Part shown: in pieces, positions 29,701 to 40,018 of the stretch
How positions within the stretch are numbered: the first letter of the stretch is position 1
Layout: every line of letters starts with the position of its first letter
Source: Saccharomycopsis malanga
Taxonomy: Eukaryota; Ascomycota; Saccharomycetes; Ascoideales; Saccharomycopsidaceae
Assembly (NCBI GenBank): GCA_004014935.1
Contig: CP025322.1
Location: 310,001 to 374,000 of the forward strand
DNA length: 64,000 nucleotides
Direction of reading: 5' to 3'
Made by a program: the position numbers and the translations under genes
Notes under the pieces: generated by a model
Told to the model about the DNA's origin: nothing
Databases searched by the model: none
The model's input: the letters and a program-made list of their open reading frames with translations, nothing else

Positions 29701-30641
29701 ATTGTCAGTATATTTTTAAATTCATAGATCTCATAGATTTTCTCATATATATAAAATATTTTTATTGATTTGTTTGCGACACTTATACACTTGCAATTTT
29801 ATAGGCACGATTGCATCGATATTTTTGCCTCTTTATACACCTACGCCAATGTAAAAATCACAGATTACTGTTTAGCATAAAGTAACTCAAAAGTGAACAT
29901 GGAATCTTTGATATTTTGGTAACGTCCTACCATAGAATACAAAACACGCAAATTATGTTTATTGAGTATCGCAGTGGGATTTCTACATACTTCTCAATTT
30001 TCAGGTTACTCTACTACTACAACAATATGACTGTCATTTCAACTGATCAATTTTTGCAACATGTTTCTCTTTTCTTTTGATAACCTTGTTTGATTGAAAT
30101 TTCTCTGTAGAAAACTCTTTTTACATCTACTCAGATCTCTTGTATTTTTTCTATAACAGCTTTGAAATCACTTCTTTCAACAGTAATAATTCAATTATGA
30201 CCAAATACCACGGTACTCTCAAGGCCAGGATCTCCCTAAATGAATACTTAAACTACCAATTATGCATCTCCGGTCGAGCGAGCGTTCCGGAAAATAGCCC
30301 TCGGTATCCCAGTACCATTTTGATTACAAACCGAGCATATTCACGTGCCCAGAAGGCCGGAAGTGCGGGGTGGGCTTATTTTCTTGTGTTGTTTCGGAGA
30401 GACAAAGTTTGGTGATTTTCTGGGGAAGTCAAATTAGACTGATATAGGCATACATAAATAGTCTCACAAGTTTTTTTCCTTTTCAATTTTTTAGTTGATC
30501 TGGATTGTCACTTGCGTTGTTTTCTTTTTGGTTTGTTTGTATTCTTGTCAGAAAGGAGAATAGCTCGTGTGGCAATTAAAAGATCGAGTCCTGTTTGAAG
30601 CGCATTGCTATTAGCTCGAGATTCTCTAGTTGCGGTCCATC
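29701..30641. promoter_or_regulatory. Intergenic region and FBP26 promoter
   Basis: 941 bp. A GC-rich island (30205-30385) stands out in AT-rich DNA. It carries TCCGG and CCGGA arms (30269-30273, 30287-30291) framing CGG-N13-CCG, and a GCGGGG at 30365-30370 resembling a Mig1 core. A 91-codon frame through it (30140-30415) has no protein-like features. Regulatory roles are inferred. Confidence 0.4.
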
Positions 30642-32200
30642 ATGGTTTCCTACACTAACAATGTATGTGTTTGCTCAAACTTCTCTGGAGATTTATACGA
30701 TACTAACTATATAACAGGTTCTGGATGCGAAAATTTGTGTTATACTGTATGTTTGTCTTTTATAAAAAAGTCATTGACAGCCCATTCACTATAGGCATGG
30801 CGATGCTGTTAAGCACACTACTAACAAAATCAGCATTGGTCTTCCAGCACGAGGAAAAACTCTTATTTCTCAAAAAGGTATGTTGACAATATACTTGGAC
30901 TGGCTGTTGATAAGAAGGTTACTAACAAACTATAGTTGTGAGATATTTGTCGTGGCTTTCAATCAACGCCAGATCGTTTAGTTATGATGATTATAGAAGA
31001 CAGGTTATTCCTGACTCTAAAATTGATCTTTCAAGCGATGACAATGTGTTCAGGGCCTCGTATAAGGAACGTAAAATATGGGTTCGTGCTGCCATCAGTG
31101 ATATGTTAAAATGGTTCAACGAGGAAGATGGGGTTGTTGGGGTATTGGACGGCAGCAACCATTTTCAAAGCCAAAGAGACAATATTGAGTCTATTTGTAG
31201 AGATAATGGCATCAAACCTTTATTTTTGGAAAGTTGGTTTGATAAACCAGAATTGATTACAAGTAACATTCTTGATGTTGGAACAAACTCGCCAGATTAT
31301 GTAAAACAGGATCCAGAGCTGGCCCGTCAGGATCTTTTGAAAAGAATTGAAGTTTACAAAAAAGATTACGATACGTTGGATACCTCTACGGACTCTGAAA
31401 AAACATTCATCAAGTTGATCAATATCCACGAAAGTGTAATTATCAACAGGATTGAAAGTTACTTGCAAAGCCGAATCGTGTATTACTTGATGAATTTTCA
31501 CATAAAACCCAGAACCATTTGGCTTTCTCGACATGGAGAATCGATGTATAACTTGGAAGGGAAGATTGGTGGTGATGCCGATTTATCTCCAAGAGGTTTG
31601 AAATATGCCCAAACATTACCTTCGATTATAGAGAAACTAGTAGGACCTGATGAACAGTTGACTGTGTGGATCTCCACGTTGAAAAGAACATACCAAACTG
31701 CACAGTACTTGCCCTACAAGAAGCTTCAATGGAAAGCATTGGACGAATTGGACGCTGGTATTTGTGACGGCTTGACATATGAGGATATTGAAAATCGGTA
31801 TCCTGAAGATTTCAAAGCAAGAGACGAGAACAAGTATCAATACAGATACAGAGGGGGTGAGTCTTACAAAGATGTAGTTACGAGGCTTGAACCTGTTATC
31901 ATGGAATTGGAAAGACAAGAAAACATCTTGATCATTACCCATCAAGCTGTCTTGAGATGTATCTATGCTTATTTCATGAATGTCCCGCAAGAAGAAAGTC
32001 CCTGGATGTCAATCCCACTTCATACCGTCATTAAATTGGAGCCAAGAGCTTACGATACCTTGGTAAGTAGAGTAAAAGCAGACATCCCCGCAGTAAGCAC
32101 CTATAAAGAAAAAGGTACTAGCCAGTTGGGGGAATCTCTAGACAGTAAGTCCAGTCGCACTAGAAATATTATAACGAGTGCAAAAATTCATTCGTTTTAA
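30642..32200 (+). CDS. FBP26: FBP26-type 6-phosphofructo-2-kinase/fructose-2,6-bisphosphatase (four exons)
   Basis: join(30642..30662, 30718..30746, 30834..30877, 30936..32200), 452 residues, the same length as S. cerevisiae Fbp26. All three introns start GTATGT and carry TACTAAC (30701, 30819, 30920) just before the acceptor. Splicing yields KICVILIGLPARGKTLISQK, which restores the kinase Walker A (GLPARGKT, residues 19-26); unspliced reading loses it. The kinase domain continues RYLSWLSINARSF. The phosphatase domain starts TIWLSRHGESMYNLEGKIGG. Its catalytic RHGES (about 230-234) is intact, unlike Pfk26, where that His is lost. The protein sets fructose-2,6-bisphosphate levels and hence the glycolysis/gluconeogenesis balance. 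An AG earlier in intron 2 (30792-30794) would give a longer exon that spoils the P-loop context, so I prefer the one after TACTAAC. Confidence 0.93.
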
Positions 32201-32981
32201 ATTGTGCAATTCTGGAAATTTTTTTCTTCATTCTTTTTTTAACTTGCTGTCTTAAATTTAAAAAAAGGATAACCCTGTGATAATGGTTTATTGAGTTTGT
32301 TTTCTTATCTCTGGTTTTTTTTTCATATATATAACATTGCTTTGCTTCATTTTTTGCATGTTTTTCTTTTGTAAGTAATGGATTGAAACCTAAGTGTTAT
32401 AAATGAATGAGAGAATTTCAAATGTTTTAGTTAATGTGTAGTAATTGGCATATAATCTTAAGTATCAGCAACATTTAGCACAGCTGATTGATGAAGAAAC
32501 AGCTGCTGAAAAGATTTTTTAAACCAGTACTCTCAAATTGTTTTAATTTTTTTAAACTCCAGATTTATTATACAAGGCGTTTACGCATGACAGACGAAGC
32601 TATTTTTTCAATTTACAGGTCAAAAATATGGGTAGAAATGTAAGCATTAGATTTTCGTTTGGGCCATGTTTTAGACAGTTGCACTTGTCTGTGGAATCAC
32701 ATTCAAAATTAACTTTTCTTACATGAAAATATCAAAATGGATTTTGTATTCAATGGCAAGCGTAACTGATGAAATAATCTAATGATGTAAGGTGATTGCA
32801 AACCGTATTTACGAAAAATAAACATAAAGTGTTAAGAAGTTCCCAGTAAAAACAGAAAACAACCCGAAAGAACAATAAGATAATGACAATTTGGGAAACC
32901 CAGTAGTAGAAAAGGAATATGAAGAGGAAACGAGAAAAGCATAACAAACAACAAATGAGTAAAAAGCATAACACATTGATA
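32201..32981. other. Convergent intergenic region after FBP26
   Basis: 781 bp of T- and A-rich 3' flanks. I see nothing in it. Confidence 0.5.
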
Positions 32982-35900
32982 TTACCTAATTGCCAATTTT
33001 CTGATTTTTGAGGTGAACTTGTTACCAGGAGACTTTGTAGATTTCAACTTCGAGCCAACGCTGAAAGGACCGCTTCCGCTGCTACTAGAGCTATCTACCG
33101 CGTAAGGAGAAACAAAGTTTTTATGTGAAGCATCGTAATAGTGGCCAGATGGTTCATCTTGCATCCATAAGACACCGTCGTCACCTCTTTTACCATTTGT
33201 GATTGGTCGATCTTCAATAGTGATTTTCTCTACTGGCACTCTATGAAACACTAAAGCTTCTTCTGGCTCGGAAATTGAAAGTTTAGAGAACTTGGAAAAG
33301 GTTGAGGAAGAGGAGTTTTTTCTATGCGAGGAATAGCCGCCCCAAAACTTCAACTTTGATTTGGTAGGAGATTCATCGCCGGCATTGCGAGCCACCTCAG
33401 CGTTGAATCTGACCTGTTTCTTAGCTGGTACTTTGGGCAACAGTTTATCCACCAGGGCATTTTTCAACCTTTCGCTTCTTGCTGAACTAGAAGATTTCAC
33501 TGAAAGATTGCTATGCACTCTTTCCAACTCCATATTAGGAGAAGACTGTGCTGAAAAGTCGGATCTACTGGAATTCAAAGAAGCGCGAGTGTTGAGAGTA
33601 GATCTAGGTGGAGAAAAAGTGGAGTTGGAATCTGAGGTGTTTTTGAACTGTTCAGACAATTTAGATAGAGTGGAAGCGTCTTTGGACAATTTGCGAGTGC
33701 TTGTGGTAGGGCTGAAAGTTTGTATATGATTGGCTAATGGGCTATGGTGCTTTGAACTGGAAGCTATGGTAACAGTAATGGAGTCCAGACATTTTGTAGG
33801 AGATATGGTGGTGGCATTAGAATTTTTTCCAGAAAAACTACTGGAGGTGTCGATTCGCATATTTGGTGAGGACCCTGTTTTGCCAAGAGTGTGTCTACCT
33901 GACTGATAGAGGCCTGGTGACCTAGGGCCTGACACAATGGAAGGGTTACTAGTTTTTCTTGTGATTGTATCGGAAGATTGACTTCTGGCAGCCCAGTTAG
34001 TAGGGCCAGGAAACTTGGTTTGGCTAATATAAGGGGTAAAAAACTCGTCTTCATCACTTGCATGTTCTGAACTTTTCCCGTCGTCCTCATAAATCTTTTC
34101 GAGCTTGTACTTTTCTTCTTTAGCATAATGTAAAGAAGAAGAAGATTTGGCAGTACTTGGCGAACTTATTACTGATTTAGACTTGTCATAACCATAAACT
34201 ATTTCGTCATCAGGAGCGAAGATACTTTCTTGTTTTTTAGGAGATTCCAACTTTTCAGCTTGCGGTTCAACTTTTTCTTGGGACTTTTCGTCAGTCAACA
34301 AGTCCCCAAACGACAGATCCACACCGTCATGTGGTTTCCCGTCATCTGTCAAGAAGGACAAAATAGCAGAGTATTCGCTAGCGTCAAGAATCTTACTGAT
34401 AACCTTACTTCTTCTATGATCAAACGTTGACTTTGTCACTTCATCAGTAGTGCTATGGATAGATCTGTTATCACTGGCTAGTTTGTTGGTTTTAATATTG
34501 TTGAACGTTTCTTGAATTCTATACAAATATGCATGCTCAGACGCCTTGAATGTTGAATCTTCATCATCTTTATCATTTGCAAAAGTTTCTGGTGTACTTC
34601 CAGATGGTTTGGAATCATTAGATGGGAACAATTTATGTTCTAATTCATCCAACTCAGTGGACGATGAGTTCGCAATAGTGTCTACAATCTTTTTCAAACT
34701 CTCATCTAAAATATTGAATGTGTTACCATATGACGGGTCTTCAAGAAAATCATATGACAGCTTTAATTGAAAGTTTGTGTCATCATTATAACTGTCGCTT
34801 TCGGTAATTGCAGTCTCACTTTCCGTAGGAGATTTACTGTGTGATTCTGCAGTCTTGGTGCTGGAAGAATGTACAGAGTTGATGTTAGAAAGGCTGTTAG
34901 AGTCACCAGAATGCTCTGCGATGGCTTCCTGGGTAACCTTGTTAGCATTTTCCAATGTTAAGGTCCCATTGGTGTCATCTGTATTCAGCGTCACATTTGT
35001 TCCAACAGTTACATTTGTTTCCACAGCGCTTATAGGATGGAACCCGTTGTCAGAACCATTGGTCTTGATGATTCGAAGCCCATTGGAATTGCTTTTGAAC
35101 AAACGAGGCTTTCCGATGCTCTTTGTTCTTCTAACAAAATCATTATTGGCTAATCTATCCAAAATATTGGAGCCTTCACTATCACTAAAAGGACTAAAGT
35201 CATGAGACAGGGTCATTTTTTCAAGCTTACTATGGGGGGACATATTACTTCCTGCACGGAGCCCCAAACCGGTTGGTCTTCCGCCTTTGGTCAAGTCTAT
35301 GGCCAATGCCACTTTTGGAGAAGAAACAGGGGTCATGAATGGGCTTTTAGAAGGAGTGGTGAAATCCAGTGATCTGATGATTTGTGGTTTTCTGGTAGGA
35401 GTCCCAAACACACTGCGTAAGGTGGAATCCCCCCCTTTACTTTCATTTTCACCATCTACAGTATCCTCGTAAGCCCCTAACTTTTCATCTTCAAAAAACC
35501 CACTGGAATCATTGCTTATACTTTTGATGTTATGATCAAAACCTGACCAATGCTCATCATTGGTTGTAGGTGAATTGATGTTCTCCGGATTACTTGTTGA
35601 TTTCGGACTTGTCACCATATTTAGTACTGCTGATGCATGCATTTCGTCATTAAGAATGTTGTTATTAAGCTGATAATTACTCTTTGGGCCAGTATCTTTG
35701 GAAAAAGATGCTCTGCCACCTTTATAACTATGATGTTTGTCATAAAAAGCGCCTTTTGAGGGAAATGAAATGCTGGTGTTGCCATTGGAAGTGGTACCAG
35801 TTATTCCCATACTGCGCGTACTGTTTTGTGTGAAAGAATACGACTTTTTATGGAAAGAGCTGTTTCTATTAATCACTGGTGCTTGATTGTTCGTCCGTGG

Positions 35901-37742
35901 TTCTGGGGCTTGATTAGCTCGCGGTTCAAGAGAACTACTGCTCAAAATAGGGGAGCTTATTACAGGAGATTTCACACCATTTTGGTTATAAGGGTGGCGT
36001 GCGCTCTTTGAATGGCTTGTCGAATGGCTTTCGACAGATGATTCGCTTAAAAGCGACGAAGTTGATATTAGGGAATTGGACTTGGAATGGTTCTGATACA
36101 TGTTCAAAGGAGGACTGAACGCTTCGATATTACTTAAGGGAGAATCAATTATTCCTTTTTTCGGTGCTTGTATAGCTGGCGAGTCATTACTATGGCTATT
36201 TGTGCTATTAGTTGTGTTATTAGAACGTGATGAGGTCAAATTTTCTTGTGAACTAAAGCTGTTCTTTTCTTGGTTCGCACTCGCAGTTAAATTAGGAGAA
36301 GCGGCAATGATTTCCAATTCCACTTCTTCGTTGATTAATATCAAGTATTCATTGTAGAACAACTTTAAAACGTTATAAATATTGACAACTAACTTGAAAT
36401 TCTTCAACATTTTAACAATCAATTTAGTCAAGTTTTCGATGTTGACTACAAGATTGTTATTATTGGTGAATGTTTTGAAAGGATGATAAATGATCTTTTC
36501 AAACTCGTCATTGAAACAATAATTGAATTTTTTCAAATAATTTTCAAAAGTATTGATGCAAGTTCTATCTACGTTGACTAAAATTGTTCTATTGGATTTA
36601 TAACTATTGTTTAAGAACAAATTAAAATTCAACACTCTTAGCACTTTGTTGAATCGTTTTATGATGATATAAAGCTCCAAAATTTTCAAAAATACTGCAA
36701 ATATTCTTTGCACAGAATATTGTGGATAAGGCAAAGAGATCAAGTTTTCTGTTGTTCTCTTTTGTAAAAAATTATGATATGGATTTATGACTGTTTTCAA
36801 ATGCTTGAGACTCATATGGATAAGACGCAATAGAAACGGTAAAGATGCAAAATGAAGTTCTATAATCTTTTGGTTTAAATCATACTTCTCTTTAAATGAT
36901 GTCAAGTTTTCTAGGTTTATATAGAAATTGCTCAAATTGAATAAGTCTACAGGGTCCAAAATATCGGCCAAAAAAGATGGATCGCGATATTCATCAGAAT
37001 GATTATTACTGACCTTCTTTCTTTTCCTTATCAATTGGCTAAGCTCCTTTTGATAATGTGTCTTGGTTATCAATGTTACCCGTTGTAACTGTTGTATAAG
37101 ATTCAAAGACTTCTTAAAACTTATGATGGTATTCAAATTATAACCGCTCAAATCGATATCGTAATATGTTGTGTCATGATGGTCTACCAAGTGTTCTAAG
37201 CAATCGCTGCTTGAATAATATTTTAATGTAGATAACTGGTTGTCCGATAATTCATTATTGCAAATCAATGTATTTATCATATCATTGGATTGTGTGTTCA
37301 AGTTGAGTGAGAACCCTGTTAATATAGACGCAAGACTCACTAATGGAATGGAACATAATAATTTTGAATCAGCAGCATCTACGCCACTGGCACTGCTTAT
37401 TGAGTTTGGTTTGTATTTGGGATGCAATATCAGCACTTTTCTCACCAATTTAGGCAACGAGTGAAGATAACAATCAATCCTCGACGTTGCGAGCATGTAT
37501 TGAATTATCTTTATGTCATAAATATTGAAAAACGGTAAGGTCCCCAGACTGGCCGACAGACTGAAATGATTAAGCAATGGACTGCTACTTGCCACATCTG
37601 CCTGTTGCTGGTAACTGACTCTAATGTTCGTGGTGTTGGGGTACAAATCCGTATTATGTCCCAGCTTCTTATGGATGTCTACAGACTCTTTTGCCCTACT
37701 TCCGCTTTGTTTCAGACGTTGTATCTGACTTTTGTGGGACAT
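32982..37742 (-). CDS. Large Ser-rich protein of unknown function with PP1-docking-like motif
   Basis: 1586 residues, not recognised. The first 430 or so are structured and helical (for example LPFFNIYDIKIIQYMLATSR, LPKLVRKVLILHPKYKPN, NLTKLIVKMLKNFKLVVNIY). About 450-1350 is low complexity, dominated by Ser, Asn, Thr, Lys and Pro, with many SP/TP sites suited to proline-directed kinases. Near residue 1440, AKKQVRFNAEV contains KQVRF, an RVxF-type docking motif for protein phosphatase 1. The C-terminus has a conserved-looking block (LVFHRVPVEKITIEDRPI, then DDGVLWMQDEPSGHYYDA) and ends in a basic tail. There is no signal peptide, membrane span or enzyme motif. The layout resembles scaffold proteins of the bud neck or cell polarity machinery, but that is only an analogy. 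Confidence 0.85.
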   Translation of the reverse strand: MSHKSQIQRLKQSGSRAKESVDIHKKLGHNTDLYPNTTNIRVSYQQQADVASSSPLLNHFSLSASLGTLPFFNIYDIKIIQYMLATSRIDCYLHSLPKLVRKVLILHPKYKPNSISSASGVDAADSKLLCSIPLVSLASILTGFSLNLNTQSNDMINTLICNNELSDNQLSTLKYYSSSDCLEHLVDHHDTTYYDIDLSGYNLNTIISFKKSLNLIQQLQRVTLITKTHYQKELSQLIRKRKKVSNNHSDEYRDPSFLADILDPVDLFNLSNFYINLENLTSFKEKYDLNQKIIELHFASLPFLLRLIHMSLKHLKTVINPYHNFLQKRTTENLISLPYPQYSVQRIFAVFLKILELYIIIKRFNKVLRVLNFNLFLNNSYKSNRTILVNVDRTCINTFENYLKKFNYCFNDEFEKIIYHPFKTFTNNNNLVVNIENLTKLIVKMLKNFKLVVNIYNVLKLFYNEYLILINEEVELEIIAASPNLTASANQEKNSFSSQENLTSSRSNNTTNSTNSHSNDSPAIQAPKKGIIDSPLSNIEAFSPPLNMYQNHSKSNSLISTSSLLSESSVESHSTSHSKSARHPYNQNGVKSPVISSPILSSSSLEPRANQAPEPRTNNQAPVINRNSSFHKKSYSFTQNSTRSMGITGTTSNGNTSISFPSKGAFYDKHHSYKGGRASFSKDTGPKSNYQLNNNILNDEMHASAVLNMVTSPKSTSNPENINSPTTNDEHWSGFDHNIKSISNDSSGFFEDEKLGAYEDTVDGENESKGGDSTLRSVFGTPTRKPQIIRSLDFTTPSKSPFMTPVSSPKVALAIDLTKGGRPTGLGLRAGSNMSPHSKLEKMTLSHDFSPFSDSEGSNILDRLANNDFVRRTKSIGKPRLFKSNSNGLRIIKTNGSDNGFHPISAVETNVTVGTNVTLNTDDTNGTLTLENANKVTQEAIAEHSGDSNSLSNINSVHSSSTKTAESHSKSPTESETAITESDSYNDDTNFQLKLSYDFLEDPSYGNTFNILDESLKKIVDTIANSSSTELDELEHKLFPSNDSKPSGSTPETFANDKDDEDSTFKASEHAYLYRIQETFNNIKTNKLASDNRSIHSTTDEVTKSTFDHRRSKVISKILDASEYSAILSFLTDDGKPHDGVDLSFGDLLTDEKSQEKVEPQAEKLESPKKQESIFAPDDEIVYGYDKSKSVISSPSTAKSSSSLHYAKEEKYKLEKIYEDDGKSSEHASDEDEFFTPYISQTKFPGPTNWAARSQSSDTITRKTSNPSIVSGPRSPGLYQSGRHTLGKTGSSPNMRIDTSSSFSGKNSNATTISPTKCLDSITVTIASSSKHHSPLANHIQTFSPTTSTRKLSKDASTLSKLSEQFKNTSDSNSTFSPPRSTLNTRASLNSSRSDFSAQSSPNMELERVHSNLSVKSSSSARSERLKNALVDKLLPKVPAKKQVRFNAEVARNAGDESPTKSKLKFWGGYSSHRKNSSSSTFSKFSKLSISEPEEALVFHRVPVEKITIEDRPITNGKRGDDGVLWMQDEPSGHYYDASHKNFVSPYAVDSSSSSGSGPFSVGSKLKSTKSPGNKFTSKIRKLAIR

Positions 37743-40018
37743 TGCAGCTTGTTATGTTCTTCTCACTGTTCGTAACCTGTTATTTCATCATACGGCTGAC
37801 AAAAGCCCACTTATTAATTCAACTCAGTAACAAAGATTGGTTCATATACATCAAAACACAACAGGGGTAGGCGTTGAAACAATACTCTGGAAAACTGAAT
37901 ATGTAAACACAGTCTATCCAAGTAGCAAATGTTTATTAATAGCGTAAAACGAAACTACCCTTGAGATATTGACAACACAGGATATGAATTTCCCGTTTTT
38001 TTCAAATCTAATATCTCGCTCTATTCGGAATATACAGGAAAAAAAAACAGCGTGTGAGTAACAAATTAGCCCTTTATCAAAAACAAAACAATGTCTGGTG
38101 TCTCTCTATATGTGTGCCTAGTGCACTGGACGATGGTGCAATCAACGCTTTATGAAAAACCCTCTGTAGAGAAAAAGGGTAGAACTAAAGACACTAATTT
38201 GGCTCAGGTTCAAATGAGTGATTCTCTGCCTGAACGGGTTCCCTATCCTCTCCTAGAAACAGATGGCGGGTAACATATTTGAGGATGTCTCGCATATTTA
38301 TGCAGTAATGATGCAGAATTTCGCGTTCTTACACATGGCGCAACATATAGGTACTGGCGCTCGCATATACGCGCATTGTTCTTTTCTTAGACCAGTCAAT
38401 CTTGAGTCGCACAGCTGAACTGGCAAGGCACTATCGTTATCTAGGAGAATGTAACGCGTTTCTTAAAACTATGTGAACGACGGGAACTGTTAGCTTTTTT
38501 CAGACAACGAAATACGACTCGTTTTAGTTTGCAAGTATCCCAGCATCTTCAAAGTCATAAAGTTTTGTAGAACACTACATGAACCTTCGTGAAGAGGCTC
38601 ATAGGTTTAGCAAAGACCTGGTATAACACTATAATGTCGGCAAAAATACGGCCGTTTAAAGTAATTTATGGAATTCATTGGGATAGAAGTTACCCCAACG
38701 TTCTTGCCGAGCAATGATCGTAACCTCGATGGGTTGGCTTAATAAGGCTCCTTGTCTGCCACGACCTAACAGCCTTTAGCCCCAGTAAGGATGCTGTCAT
38801 TTATTACATGCTAATCCTTCCGCAAGCATGGATAATTTACGGTCGGTATTTATCGTGTGTCAGTATTGTTTCCCGAATCATTGACTTTCGTATTCGTAAT
38901 CTGATTGATTGGCTGTAATCACCAAATCTTATAGTTGTAATGCAGCATTGAGGTCAGTGTCTGCCAAGGCTTATAGAAGTGGTAGCGAAACTCCGCACTC
39001 AAAACTAGTATGTAAAAGTCAAGAATGAAGATTCAAAGTGTTAATTTGTTATTTCTTTTTAGGATACAGGAGTAAAAGCCTAGAACACAACCGTTAGTTG
39101 TATTTAATTTGGTCGGTTCTATGCGCTAGCCACTATTCATCTTCACAGTTGATGTACGAGTGTAGAAAAGTATGGTGAGCCCATGGCTCTATTTCTGTGA
39201 ATTCGATAATAATCAGTACACTTTTATGTATTAACTTTGCCATAGAACAAAATGACTTTATCTAGAGTAACTACGTGCCGCCGCCCTGGAAAGAAGACCT
39301 TAGGGAGTATGCTTTTCAAATATGTTACTAATTTAAAATATTCTATATTCCACAGTAAGTAATGATGGTGATATTTCATATACATATAAGGTAAAAGGGT
39401 GTTGCTGAGCTTCGTGAGAAACAAAACATATGTAAACAGCCTTGCACCTGCTTATTAAACAAGTAGTTGAATTTGAAAAATATGAAGAGCTGTGTTATCT
39501 ACTAAGCTAATATTACTTCCTTACTGGAAAAACTCACAGATTTTGAAAAGCAACGCAATGCTAAGTAATGAATACTGAAATACGTGTTTCACGCTTTGTT
39601 GGAACATGTTACGTCTGTACCGTCATAAATTGATAATTATGTGTGATTTTACAGTTGGACTGAAATCTACACACACACAACAAGCCATTGAACTAAGTTA
39701 CGCAATAAAATTACAAATCATCTAATGCAATCAAACCAAATCTCTTAATAATTAATTTTTTTATTGGGCTTTTTTATAGCCCCGCTACGTCCTAAAAAAT
39801 ATTTCATGGCACTCAATCACTACTCGAACTTCTCAGCACTCTCACGACATAATAAAATAGAGTCGAAGGCTGTTGCGTTCATCACATCGTCTTTGGTAGC
39901 CGGCGCACGGGTTCATGGCGATGAAAAACTAATAGGATCAAATTTTATACTGAATCACCAATATTCTTGAACTTAATATCATGATTCCAATGTGGTAGGA
40001 ACCACGGCTTTAGTCTAA
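37743..40018. other. 2.3-kb divergent region with no recognised gene
   Basis: The longest gene-free stretch in the window, between two divergently transcribed genes. Base composition rises in GC at 38370-38900. Short ATG frames (for example 38091-38273, 60 codons) lack protein features. I found no tRNA boxes, snRNA or rRNA signature. It could hold a long non-coding RNA, a large regulated promoter or a decayed element. Confidence 0.4.

Noticed and set aside
30140-30415. 91-codon frame in the FBP26 promoter
   Set aside because: Crosses the GC-rich regulatory island. No domain, and the composition is unlike the neighbouring proteins.
38091-38273. 60-codon ATG frame in the 2.3-kb gap
   Set aside because: Short, featureless and not linked to any splice signals.
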